Below, piece after piece: positions 49,363-61,981 of a stretch of DNA of 64,000 nucleotides. Under the pieces are notes generated by a model. The model had not been told where the DNA came from. It saw nothing but the letters and a program-made list of their open reading frames with translations, and made no database searches. The translations under genes and the position numbers were made by a program. Numbering within the stretch: position 1 is the stretch's first letter; each line of letters starts with the position of its first letter. Source of the stretch: Erythrophleum ivorense (lineage: Eukaryota > Streptophyta > Magnoliopsida > Fabales > Fabaceae); NCBI GenBank assembly GCA_026724425.1, contig JAIUCV010000089.1, positions 2,542,001-2,606,000 on the forward strand, in the 5' to 3' direction.

Positions 49363-51406
49363 ATTGAGTATGAAGGCCTAACATGATCTGTTTCTAATGC
49401 AGTAAGTATAGACATAATCAAGACATGTGCCCTTCGAAGGTGACTAGTGAAAAAGGTACCAAAGGAAATGAGAACTAGAAAAGTGACTGTGGTCTTGCAA
49501 TGGAGGAGGCTAACCAGAGACAGAGGGCTAAATCAGATATGTACGATCCATGGATAATTGCAAGCCGCAATCAAAGACGAGGATCGGGGAGAAGTTACAA
49601 TTATGATATGAGGAATGGATTTACTGAAGATAAATATGGGAGGGGCCAATGGAATAAACACAAAAATCTTTATCAGGGAGCAAGACATAAATTGGGATCA
49701 AGATTCAAGATTTTCTAAGAAAATTTGGAGGATATGGAGACGTAAATTATGGAGGATGAGGAAGTTGTGCATGAAACACCAATGACATGAACATGACTAA
49801 GAAGGATATGACAAATAGGGAAAGATCAGCAGAAGAAGTGCATGTGGCAATAGAAAGCATGAGGTTCAACAGTTGAGTGAGAGGTGATACAGTGGGCCTA
49901 AAGGTAGACAATTGGCCTATACCCAAACACCTAAAAATTTCAGGGGGTAAAGATAAAAAAGAAGCTGATAAGAGCCTAACTAAATTGAATAAAGGTATAG
50001 GCCAAAACATCTTGCAAATAAGGGCCTCTGATTGGAGAACAGAGAAAATAGAGGTATAGAGGCCTTTACGAAGCATTACGAATGTGGGTCATGTGAGTAA
50101 GCAGTAGGATTTTACTAAATTTCAGGAAACCAGAGAAATGTCTTTAAGCTTACACTAAACAAGGAAAGAGCATCGTCTTTCAAAGGATAAATCCTTGAAG
50201 ATATGTGAAGACCTTTTAATGTTGAAAATCATGGAACAAAGGGAAAGGGATATAGGTATAAACACATAAGGTTTACTACGGCTTATCAACTTGAGTTGAA
50301 GATGTAGTATCCTCACAGAGTCAAATAAATATCTTATGCTAGAACTATAGGGGAGCGACTGCCAAAGCTTTCCCGGGTTTGGTTAATGACATTGTTAAAA
50401 GATATATAGTAGGTATACTAATTATCTTAGAACCAAGGATTAGTGGTGTAAAAGCTAAATGGGTCATTAGTAGACTGGGTTTCGATAGGGTGTTTTGTAA
50501 TGATGTTGTGGGCTTTTCTTGAGGAATTTAAGTGTTATGGAATAAAGGTTATTTGTAAGTCAATGTTATACATGTAGACAAACAGGTAGTACACATGGAG
50601 GTCTCAAAAGGGAAAAAGGCAGGTTTCAACCTTATGGCAATGTATGGGTACCTGAACTATGTTGCAAGACATCAATTATAGCAATGGCTTGTGAGCGTGG
50701 TGACAAGTGTAGCTGATAACTCTTTTAGTATGCATGAATTTGGAGACTTCCTCGACCGATGCAAACTTGTGGATCTAGGATTCAAGGGCCTATCTTTCAC
50801 ATATGCTGAAGGGATATCTATGAATGTATAGATTGTGCTTTAGCATCAACATCTTAGTGTTTTTTTTGTCCTAATGTTCAAGTTGTTCATCTATATAATT
50901 TTAAGTTAGATTGTCGTCCAATGTTAATGAGAACGGATGAATAAGCGAAATATACTATGCAACACTTAGGGAGCTTCAAGTTTCTTGTTGCATGGCTAAC
51001 AAATAATTCTTTACATGACTTAATTAAATAAATGTGGAAAAGGGGAGTCTCCTGGATGACAACCTATGAAGATTTCAAGGGAAAGGTAATGGAGAAGAAT
51101 AAAAACGAGTTTGAGAATGCTTTTTGGGAGAAGAAAAGAATTCTAAATCGTTTAGAAGGCATTGATCATGCACTCAATGCCTCTAATAACCCCTTCCTGA
51201 AAAAACTTTAACATAAGCTTTAGAAGGAGTATAAAGGCATTTTAATCTAAGAAAAAGCTATATGGTATCAGTGCACTAGAAGGAACTGGCTCTATCATAG
51301 GGATAGGAATACACACTACTTCCATACTGCAACTATCATGTAGAAGAGGAGGAATCGTGTTGAGATGTTGGGTGAGAAACAAGAAGATTGTGTTATGAAC
51401 TCTTAG

Positions 51407-52800
51407 AAATTGAAGGAAATGTCTTTCGATTATTTCAAGCAGCTTTATCTTGATGACAGACCTAATCGTGGTGAGTTTCCAATAAGAAATGCCTTCCCGA
51501 ACCTTTCAGTTAATGCTCTAGTGGAAATCCAAAGCATGGTGACTGACAACGAAATTAAAGAAGCAGTGCTTAGTATCAGGCCTTTTAAGGCTCCCGGTCC
51601 CGATGGTTTACATGCTTTCTTTTTCCAAAGTCAATGGCACGTTATTAGTGATTTTGTCTCAAACTTTGTTAAAAACTGCTTCATCAATCCTTCAATCATC
51701 GACTTAGTCAATGAAACTATGATAATCCTTATACCAAAAGTGGATGATTCAGAGACTTTAAAGCAGTTCAGGCCAATCTCTCTATGTAATGTCATGTATA
51801 AAATCATAGCAAAGATAATTGCCAATCAGTTAAAGCACTATTTGGAGTTCCTAATTTCTCCAACTCAATGTAGCTTTATTCTTGGCTAGCACATTACAAT
51901 AATATTATAATTACTCAAGAGGTGATTCATAGCATGAAAAGGAAGGCGAGAAGGAAAGGAATGACGGCTATTAAACTAGATTTGGAGAAAGCTTATGATT
52001 GGTTGAACTAGGGGTTCTTAGAAGATACATTGAAAGATGTATGGTTTAGTCTCAACTTTGTGCATTTAATAATGAAACGTATTTCTTCTAACTCTTTCAA
52101 GGTTCTTTAAAATGGGAAATTGACGGGTAACTTTAGAGCCTCTAAAGGGGTTAGACAAAGGGACTCCTTATTGTCCTATTTGTTTATGTTATGCATTAAA
52201 AGATTAGCTCATGTCATCAACTTGGCAATCAATAGGAGTCTCTAGAAGCCTATTACTCTTTGCAGGGAAGGTCCCTTCTTGTCCTACCTCCTTTTTGCAA
52301 ATGATTTGGTCCTTTTTAAGGAAGTTACCTTTTGCACATTATCTAGATAAAAAGTTAATGTAAATAAAACCCAAAATTTTTTCTCCAATAATGTTTATTT
52401 CAATGTGACAAAGGATTTCAGTGACGTCACAAGATTCTGTCTAACCAACAATCTTAGAAAGTATCTAGACATGCTCCTCCACCATAAGAAAGTGACTAAA
52501 AACACGTATTAGTTTATTATGGAAAAGGTGAATGCTAAGTTAAGCTCTTTGAAGGCCAAGTACTTATCTTTGGTGGGGGGGATAACCTTGACCCAATCGG
52601 TTCTAAATACTATTTCACTTTTCTACATGCAAACCTCTTAGAGTCCTAATAGTGTTTTGTGATCAAGTGGAAAGGTTATCATGGAATTTTATTTGGGGGT
52701 CAGAGGCAACTCAAATGCATACTCACCTAGTCTCTTGGGACAACATCTGCCAACCAAAGGAGGTGGGAGGTTTAAGTATAAAGAATTTGAAGAATATGAA
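51407..52800 (+). pseudogene. LINE reverse transcriptase remnant
   Basis: The longest open piece (51410-51889) has FKAPGPDGLHAFFFQ and FRPISLCNVMYKIIAKIIAN. After a stop come KLDLEKAYDW, with the first catalytic Asp, and GVRQRDSLLSYLF. The catalytic FADD box reads FAND near 52300, so one metal-binding Asp is replaced. Several stops interrupt the frame. Confidence 0.8.
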
Positions 52801-53667
52801 CCGAGCTCTTATTATAAAAGTGCATTAGGGTTTAGTGACAAATAAAAATAGTCTTTGGGTGAGGGTATTGTCAAGTAAATACAACTGTGGTTCTGAGTCC
52901 ATCTTATTAATCAAGAAGAGGGCATATTGTTCAAATTTATAGAGAGGCATTCAACATGCACAAGAAAATTTGTAGAAAGGATGGGTTAGAGCATTAAAAA
53001 TGGATCCACAGTTTGTTTTCTAGCAAGATGTTTGGATATCACATACAGGTATGCTTAAGGATTGGACTTCTAAGGCATAGTCAAAGAATGACTTGTAGAG
53101 ACCAATTAAAGAGTTTATGACAAGTTCTAGGAACTACGACTGGTGTGAGATTAGAAGATGGCTTCCTCAGCATATATACAATCGAATTATAGCTTTACAT
53201 TCACCTCAAGACTCTCTTGCCCAAGATGCTCCCATCTAGACTTCCTCGAAAAATCATAGCTTCTCAATTTCCTCCCCTTACATTATAGTGTTTGAGCCAC
53301 ACGATACTTGCCGTAGTTCTATGTGGAAGTGGATTTGGAAGGCATTTATTTCTCAAAGATGTAAGAGTTTCTTATGGCTTCTAACTAAAGGGAGAATTCT
53401 CACCAATGATAGACATTAATAGTGAGGTATAATGAACGGTAACCTTTGTCCCATATGTAACACAACGATTGAAACCCCATGCATGCAGTTAGAGATTATA
53501 ATGGTATGCGTGATTTCTAATATTTTTTTAGTCTGACCCAACTGTGGAAAACCTTCTTATCTTTAAACATGAGGGAATGGATGCACTGGAACTTATGAAA
53601 GGATGTAGGTAAGGATGACAATAGGAGTTGGACCAGTGTTTTTAGTTTTGGTGTATGGACGTTATGG

Positions 53668-54130
53668 ATGAATAGGAATTTGTGTGCCTTTAAGAATATA
53701 AGGAATGATGCACTGACATCAGTATGGCCAATGATATCTAAAATGGAGGATTTATATAATTCTCAAACACAACTTAGTGCGATGGGGTACTCCAAACAAG
53801 AGATCAGGATTGCGTGGAACTTCCCTACAAGCAATACTATTAAATGTAACAATGGAAGATTTCGAAGGATAAAGGAGAGCACGGGGTGTGGAGGCCTACT
53901 ATGGGACGCCTTTGGAATGTGGCTAGAGGCCTTTGTGAAGAATAGTGGCAGTAGGAGTGTAATTGGAGCCAAATTATAAGGTATTTTTTATGGATTGCGA
54001 TTGGCATAAGAGAAGGGCGTGAGGAACTTATGCATAAAGACAAATTCAAAAATTGCCTTATTGCTTGTCACGAAGGGGTATAAGAGAGAGCACTCCACGG
54101 CTACTCTTATGAAATGTATTCAGGAAATGA
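53668..54130 (+). pseudogene. LINE C-terminal RNase H-like remnant
   Basis: The open piece 53668-53979 ends in RFRRIKESTGCGGLLWDAFG and WLEAFVKN, the start of the RNase H fold found at the C-terminus of many plant L1 elements. It continues after stops as GVRNLCIKTNSKIALLLV, where the family has an acidic residue. Confidence 0.65.
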
Positions 54131-54458
54131 TGCAGAAACATTAAAAGGTAGAATTAAAGCATATGCATAAAGGAAGGAAACCAAATAGCTAATTGGTTAT
54201 CTAACTTTGCATACTCTCAGACTTTGGGGTTCCATTCTTATGAGTCACCTTCTAAAGGATGCGTTAGTTTACTGTAGGTGAATATGGTTGGGATTTTTTG
54301 GTCAAGTTTTGTTTCAACTTAAGCTTTCTTTGCCTCCCTCTATAATTTAAAAAAAAACACACACACACACACATCCTTTTTTTTTTTAAGAAAAAGGATG
54401 CATCGTATTAAAAGATAATCCCTTATATATATATATATATATAAAATAAATAAACTCC

Positions 54459-56051
54459 CATAAATTTATTTGAAGAGAGATGCAAGCGTCTTTAAAAAAT
54501 AAATTATTATTATTTTAATTAATTTTTATTTTGTTAATTGTTAAATATTTTTTTATTGTTAATCATAATCTTATAAGTTCATGAATAGTGTTTTGAATTA
54601 GTATAATATAAACACAGCTACTAAAATATAGATTTTGGAGTTTTTTTTATTATCTCTCTAAAAAAATGAAAATATAATAAAGAAGACAATCAAAGAAAAA
54701 AATGAAAGAATAAATTAGAATAAAATAAAAAGTAATAAAATATCTAATAAGGTAATAGTTTGCTATACATTGTAATAGTTTATTATACATAGAAATTAAG
54801 AGGATTTTTTTAAAAAAATGTAGTTCAACACTAGATATATCTTCCAGATACAAAACACTAGATATATCTTAAAATACTTTTATGTGTCATCAATAATAAT
54901 TACAATATAAAATCAATAATTATGCTTATTGATACAAAATGATTTAGTTATGGGTAAAAAATATTGGTGAATAAAAAAGTATTAATAGACACAAAGAGAA
55001 TGACTTATTTGAAATACGTAAAGACTTACTAAAATGATTTAAAAATTTTAAAAGCCAAAATATAATTTGTTTTGGAGTTGCATAAACCTTAAGTTAGACT
55101 ACTACACTCGATATTTAAGTTGGCTATGTTTTATTAATTTTGTATTTGTTGTAAAAATTTATAAAATAGCCTATAAATAATGTTTTTGTATAAGTTTTTA
55201 TAAAATTATATTTTGTTACTAAAAGATAAAATTTTTATATAAATTTCTATTAAATAACTTTTTAAAAAATTATTAAGGACAACAATTGGGATAATCACAC
55301 TAATTAAGATGGTTCATTTGGCCCTATAACCTTTTTCTTTTATTTTAGCTCAACCTATTCTAATCCAATATGGTTAAATTGGATTGGGTTATGAACTCCC
55401 TTAATTTTTTTTTTCATCTCACGGGGAAAAAACAACGGAAATATCCTTTGTCAACCTACATCTTTTTTTTTTTTTTTATATGGGACAAATTGTATTTTGA
55501 CCTTTAAATTTTTGAATCATTTCAATTAGATCTCTATAATATTTTAAATAAGTCATTCTTTTTATTTCTATCATCACTAATTTATTTGCCAATGTTTTAT
55601 ACCCATAAATAATTTATTTTAATTTAATAAGCATTATTCATAATCTCATATTTTAACTATTATTTAAGATGCATAAAATTATTTAAGATATATTTAGTGT
55701 TAAATCAAATATAAAAAAATCCTTCTACTTTCTATGTATAGTAAACTATTACAGTATCATATCTTGTATTACTTTTATTTTACTCTTTTGTATTCTTTCA
55801 TTTTTTTTTTCTTTTATATTCTTTTTTGTTATATTTTTCTTTCTTTTCAAAGTAATAACAAAAATCCAAAGTCTATTTTTTTGCAATTGTATTTATATTA
55901 TACTAATTCAAAGTGTTATTTACAAAATTGTAAGATTATGATTAATAGCAAAAAATAATAATAATTAACAAAATCAAAACAAAATTAATTAAAACAATGA
56001 TTATTTAAAAAAATGTTCGCATCTCTCTTTAGAGAAAAAAATAAATTTATG
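54459..56051. repeat. long inverted repeat, arms nearly 600 bp
   Basis: The left arm runs from CATAAATTTATTTGAAGAG at 54459 to about 55077. The right arm, about 55487-56051, is its reverse complement over the full length. Shared words include TTAATCATAATCTTA, TTGAATTAGTATAATATAAA, AATGAAAGAATA, GTAATAGTTT, AGAATGACTTATTT and ATGATT.AAAAATTT. The arms have clear substitutions and small indels. The loop is about 410 bp (55078-55486). No ORF of note. It begins about 90 bp after the LINE tail. It could be a foldback or MITE-like element or a hairpin RNA source. Confidence 0.8.
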
Positions 56052-58016
56052 AAATTATTTTATTATTTTGAATTTGTAATTAAATTATATTAGTGTAATT
56101 TAAGATGAATTATGAGTTATCAATTTTAGTGTTTAGCCTTGTATTATTTTATTGGATTTAAGAATTACATTTAAGTATTTTAGTTGGATTTGAATGTATA
56201 TTTTAATATGATAGTAGTACATCATTTTAAAGTTACAATAAAGATATATCTAAAATTTAATTCAAATATGAAATTCTCTTAGACATCTTGAAATTACGGG
56301 AGTCACAGTTATTTCTAAAAGCATCTCATAAATTGCTTTTCAAAAGTTGTTGTAGCTTTTAAAAACATTGAAAAAAGCATCATAAAAAAAATTAATCAAA
56401 CATAAATTTAAGACTTTTGTTATTTAAAAATAGGAGCAAATACCAGGATAATCGTAAATATACCCTTAGGCATCAAAGTTCATGACTCTGACCATTTCCT
56501 GTTTTGGAAAATTTATGCAGCATCTGATCACCCAATAACTGACACAGACGAGATAAGCTAATCATAAGGTTTCCTTAAAAAATTAAGCAGATTCAATTGA
56601 AATTTAGAATTTTTAAATGAATTGAAAGCAATTGACTAAGCGATAAGCTTGTTCGGTTTTAAAATTATTAAAAGAATAATTATTAGCAATTTAATAAAAG
56701 ATGAAGGATTACTTTGAAATATCGGCTTATCTCAGAACTGAACACAAAATATCACATGAATACTTTAATCAAATATAAAAATATTGTTTTCGCTCTCCAA
56801 ATACTGAAGAAAATTCTGCTCAACAAACTTTCAAACTCATCTTTATTTTACAATACCATATAGCTTCGTGGATTGTCTCCTGTACCTGAAGTAGAGGAAA
56901 TTGTGGCCTTAAAAATAAAATTTAAATTCAAATTAAAAAAAGTTAAGAAAAATACAGCTCATTGCATAAATTATACTTATAAACAGTGTATATGTTAAAA
57001 AGAAATTACATTGTTCGCAAATTGTGAACAATGTGACTTCGTCAATATATATAATAGAAAATACATTTACATCCGTTAGATACGTTGAATTCTCTGGATT
57101 ATCATCACAAAAACATAATATTTTTCTTGATTCTCGGTTGTCTGGCAATGGATATACACTTTGATATTCCAAATTTTTTATAAAGGTTAAAAACTTCAAA
57201 TAAAATTTTAGACCCAAGTCCTCTTTTTGCCTTTAAAATGGACTTAAATTCTCTTTATATCCCAAAGATATATCCACAATAAGGCGCAATTCAGTCTGTC
57301 CAAATTTTATTTAAACAGTATAAAATTTATATTTATATTTTTTATTGAAATAATTAGGTTTTTTTTTAATCTATAGTTAGAAAGCTATCTTTATTTTATA
57401 TTTTACATTCTTTAAAATAAAAAAGTTAAAATTAAAAAATATATATCCAAAATCACATATGCACAGAGAAATACACAGATAAGATGTGTACGGAATTAAT
57501 TTCGCCTTAAAGTTGTCTGAAACTACTAATATAAAATAATTTTTGTCTGTTAAATTTAAATCAAATATATCATGAATTATAATTTAATTATATTATCATG
57601 TACGCGACAATTTCTCTTTTAACAAAAAGGAGATCCTGGTACCCGAACCTCCGCATCAACTTTTTCTCCCTTATATTGTTGGCAACCTGTCATGTAATTA
57701 AATTACTATCTCGAAAAAATTTATATCCGTTTTTTTTTTTTGGGTATGCGTGCACACATAACGTGTCATAGAACTATAAATTTACTATTCAAAAAGTATT
57801 TTTTTCAAAGTCACGTATAATCATTGTTCATTCCTGGAATCTTGGTTTAAGGGGGAAAATGCCTCAGCATGAAACTAGAGAGATAAGTTAAATGCCAGTG
57901 GCTATCAGAAACAGAAGATGCTATCTCAAAAATATGACCCACATATGCTACTTTTCATTTCATAATCCGAAGGGACAAACGATTATAAGTAATAACAAGA
58001 ACCACACAAGTCCTTC
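56052..58016. other. AT-rich intergenic DNA and DAD1 3' flank
   Basis: No gene recognised. The last few hundred bases before 58017 are probably the DAD1 3' untranslated region. Confidence 0.4.
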
Positions 58017-58573
58017 TTAACCAAGGAAGTTCATGATCACCAAATGGAGTACTAAATTGCAGAGAACAAAATCTGCAAAAGCACGCTCAGGTGCAAAATT
58101 CTGTAGGAGGATGGATGTCCAAAAATCAGTAAGCATAAACAATTATATGTCAAGAGCAGAAACTAACATGCGGACAAATGACAAAAATGTAAGTTCAACA
58201 TTTCCCTTTGCTTTATATTGTTAACTCAAAGAAGCAGGGATGTAAGTGAAAAAGCTCCTTTTTTATATAACTTACTGCAAAAATATAGGATGAAAAAAGA
58301 AAGAAAACATAAAAATAATTTCGCTTAGCAAGGGTAATAACTAGGTCTTTTTTATTTTGATAGTAAATAACTAGGTCAATTAGATTCATATACATCTCAG
58401 ATATGGTAAGAAATGACATAACAAATTAAAGACATACAAGAAGAGAGCTTTTACCTTGAATTCTTTATTTTCTTTATTTACTTGGATTCGGAGACAAACT
58501 GCTAAAAGAAAAAAAAAAATGAAGGACAACAGTAAGATGATAATAAAACCAGTCTCTGTCTCACGCCCCCTCC

Positions 58574-58613
<40 letters not shown>

Positions 58614-60534
58614 GGTTCATACATTGATCTGCACATATAAACATGTATGATATCCGCTAACCTGCAAACTGTCAATATACATTTGCCACTTACCTGCCAG
58701 AACTGCAGTCCCTGCGCAAGAAAGTACTCCTGAAAGGAATGAGTTAAATGGAAATGATCCCACTAGAGCCATGTAAACTACCTGTTTGCAGAGCCGCCCC
58801 CCCCCCCCTCCCCCTCCCCCCAACAAAAAAAAAAGAGGGGAAAACAAAGTTTTAGTAGAGAAAACTTTGATGCAAACCCACTTCAACATGTACCAATAAT
58901 TTAAGCTTTGCTTGTATAATCATAATCCATGAAGCAATGAGCGGGGGAAGCAAACACAGAATACCAACTGATAGTTAGAAGAAAACCAAAATACATATTA
59001 AGCTTCAAATTGTCTCTTACGCTCCCTGGAAATCATCTATATGATTTTTCACATTAATTTAGCAAGACCACTAAGTTTGAGCTTGCCTTTCAACATGGAT
59101 TTCACATATCATACGGCATTTAGACTCTTCCAGGTCAGTCAGCCCCCACTAAGTGCCAACATCACCAACTCAGGTCATAATCCAGTCACATTAACGCCAT
59201 GTAGAATACAACAAACTCAAAAAGTCAACTGAATATAAAATGGGCATACAAGCTATCTTTTTGAAGAAAAAAAAAATCAGAATCTTAAATTCCTACACTA
59301 TTTAAAAATTGGAAGAAATGAAATTCAAAATAGTAAAGAAAGTGACAAATGGCACATTTACATCTTTAGAATGATATATAGGTGTTCAAGGGTATATATC
59401 ATATGCAAACAACATCTCTGAATTAATAACTTCAAATTTTTGCAGGTAATCGTAAACTCTTAATGGTAATTCGCCATCTTCATAAAAGTGAATGACATAC
59501 ATTCCCAAATAGCACCCACACACAACCCTGTCAAAATCTGGTCTTAAAGGTCAATTAAGCCACTTAATACAAGTTCAAACTTCAAAATGTGGTTTACCAT
59601 CTCAAATTTCAGCCAGCTCTCTCTGGCTTGATCTTACAGTACTAACACAACAATCAAAAAGGAATACTTACCATCTTCATGAAGCAAATGTTCCTACAAA
59701 GAATGATTAATTTCGACAAAGCCTCCGTTAACTATGATTGAATTGGCATCCAATTTGAAACTTGGGAAGGATAAATTCGCATCATATAATGTACCTTCCT
59801 ATAATTCAACAAAAAAATTCACATTCCTATGAGAAAATTGAATAAAAAATGTACAACACATTTTCAAGGAAAATCCTAAAAATAGAGAAAAATCTCCAAG
59901 AATTTCTTTACAAAATCACGTGTCATCTAGTTCCCAAGTTAGACTAAATAATCACATATGATTTTTGTGTATGGGACCCAACATTTGTGGGGCCCACCTA
60001 TTCAGTGTTGTTACGCTTGAACTTGCCCTAAGACGAACCTTATTCAGTCATTCTTCAAAAAAACTATGTATGAACAGCATCACTATATATTAAAACAGAT
60101 ATCCCTTCAGGCTTTCCCCTAATTTTAGACCACATTAAATGGTAAAAGTCTTATTGAGATGAGGTAACATGCCCTAAAATTTCCCTCGTGGTAAACAGAG
60201 AAATCAATTTCTTTCTCTTCATTTGGAATTCCATTTGAACATCAAGAAAAGCCCTTAAAATTCAAGATTTATGATATAAGATATACATGAATTTACACGC
60301 ATGCAGCGAGACTATGAGGTACCTGGATGAGAGCGGTGAACACAGCAAACATCACGTAGAGATCAATGATCTGCAGGAAGATTTCGAAGAGCTAAAAATT
60401 TTAGTTATTGCCAGAGAAATGAAAAGGCGGAGAGATTGAGCGAGGAGAGACCTTGAGATTGGTGGGAGTGGCGAATAAGCAGACCAAAGAGCGTGAAAAA
60501 GTTCTTGGGCATCTTTGCTAGTCGACATCGCCAT
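58017..60534 (-). CDS. DAD1: DAD1, oligosaccharyltransferase subunit (exon 1 frame broken)
   Basis: Five exons: 60452-60534, 60323-60370, 58694-58781, 58455-58498 and 58017-58100. The first reads MAMSTSKDAQELFH and the second IIDLYVMFAVFTALIQ. The third gives VVYMALVGSFPFNSFLSGVL then SCAGTAVLA, the fourth VCLRIQVNKENKEFK, and the last PERAFADFVLCNLVLHLVIM then NFLG and stop. This is DAD1, a small multi-span ER membrane protein of the N-glycosylation complex whose loss triggers cell death. Exon 1 has 83 bases where 84 are needed: after SAY, one base is missing before the ATPTNLK codons (near 60476). With it the protein would be 115 residues, the family length. The ATG at 60534 was chosen by match to the family start; another in-frame ATG is at 60546. 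Confidence 0.9.
58576..58611. repeat. (TA)n microsatellite in a DAD1 intron
   Basis: About 17 AT units lie in the short intron between exons 3 and 4 of DAD1. Confidence 0.95.
58797..58821. repeat. C-rich homopolymer run
   Basis: A run of about 12 C followed by further C blocks lies 16 bp upstream, in transcript sense, of the acceptor of DAD1 exon 3 (G-rich on the coding strand). Confidence 0.9.
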
Positions 60535-61559
60535 TCTAGACTCCACTGCTATTCTAGCTGCTCTCTGCTACTTGTGCCCATTCACCGACACACAGCACTC
60601 TTCTGCTGCAATAGAAGCTTGCGAATCCCGATGCCAGATTCCGTGGGTGTCAATCTGGCCAGATTTCATTTGCATGATTTAAGTTTTATAATTTTTTTAT
60701 TTTTTATATAAAATATCAATTTTTTATAGTTATTATTTATAAAATTATTTTTAATATGGTTAAACTGCTTAAATTTGATCTGAATAATCGATACACACAG
60801 CATAGGCATCCCATAATACACAAGGGATTGGTGCGTAGAAACAATTTAATCTTTTCCAATTTAAGCCCAGATAGTATAAAAGTAAAAAATAAAGAAGTAG
60901 AAAGATTAAAAGATAATTTTTATATTCTTAAATAGCTTATTTAATAATTAAAATAATAATTTATTAAATAAAATAATAATTATAAAATATAATGAATATT
61001 ATATAAACTATATATGAAAAAAGCACGTCTGCAACGCAGCAAATTAAATTTTTAGTAAAATAATAAAATTTGAGTTTGAGAGTCAACTTATTCCACTCAA
61101 CCGCAGATTTTTACTCTCAAACTTAGATTTTTATTTTTGTTTTCTCATAACATTCTGCAAATACGATTGATATCTGCATTATGTGTTATTATTTGTGCCT
61201 AATAAAAAAAAACTTTTAATTTTTAGATTGTTTGTGCAACGTGATCTTTTTCTTTAATTGTTTAAATTGTAATACTTTTCGTTCATATAAGTTGAAATAG
61301 ACTAAGATCATCTAATAAATATACATTTATCGTATCATATTAAATAACAAACTATAGCTTTTTTTTGGCAAAACATGTTAAATTGAAATAATAGAAGAAT
61401 ATTTTTGTTGGTCATTTTGGGTGACAGATTAATTTTTTTTCTTAATTAATTTAGCTTCTTTCGACTTATATAATAAGCAAATGATGATTTATTGATTTAA
61501 AAAGAAAAGTCAATAAAAAGGTTTCCTTGCACAAAATTAGAACTTTAACGGAGTTAAGA

Positions 61560-61981
61560 GAATAAATTACACAGCTTCTAAGTTGAGGTATTTGCATTTT
61601 GGCCTAAATAAAATAAAGAATAAATACATTAACCTTTTTTAATTAAATTACACTTGATATGTCATATTGTTTTAAAAATTATCACTTAACTCTCCATACA
61701 TTCAATATATATTGTAAAAATTTCTCTTAGTATTTACTTTTTATAAATGAAGTTAAATTTTCTTATAATGTAATATTGTGATTTTATTCTTTATAATTTT
61801 ATTTTTAAAATAAACACATATTATACAAAATAAATTAATTTTATTGATAAAACTTAAATTAAAAAAATAATTTGCAATATATATCAAAAATTAGGGAAAA
61901 TGGATAACATTTTTAAAACAAAAAGAGTATTATGTATAATTTAACCAAAAGTCATAAAAAAATTAGTGCAATTTACTGAAA
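61560..61981. mobile_element. relative of the 30629-30976 element
   Basis: It shares TAAATTACAC-type starts, AATTTTCTTATAATGTAATATT-like interior words, and the right end AATTAGTGCAATTTACTG with the element at 30.6 kb. Limits are approximate. Confidence 0.4.

Larger units (their letters stand above)
48480..54370 (+). mobile_element. decayed L1-type LINE with RNase H domain
   Basis: In order on the plus strand: an ORF1 with a DUF4283-like domain (48963-49362), a CX2CX4HX4C zinc knuckle (49389-49430, containing a stop), an APE-type endonuclease with many stops (about 50340-51000), a reverse transcriptase (51407-52800), and a C-terminal RNase H segment (about 53850-54130). The 3' end at 54343 is an A-rich tail followed by CA repeats. 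The order and length (about 5.9 kb) fit a plant L1 carrying RNase H. Stops and frameshifts throughout show it is dead. The 5' limit is approximate and no target duplication was fixed. Confidence 0.85.
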
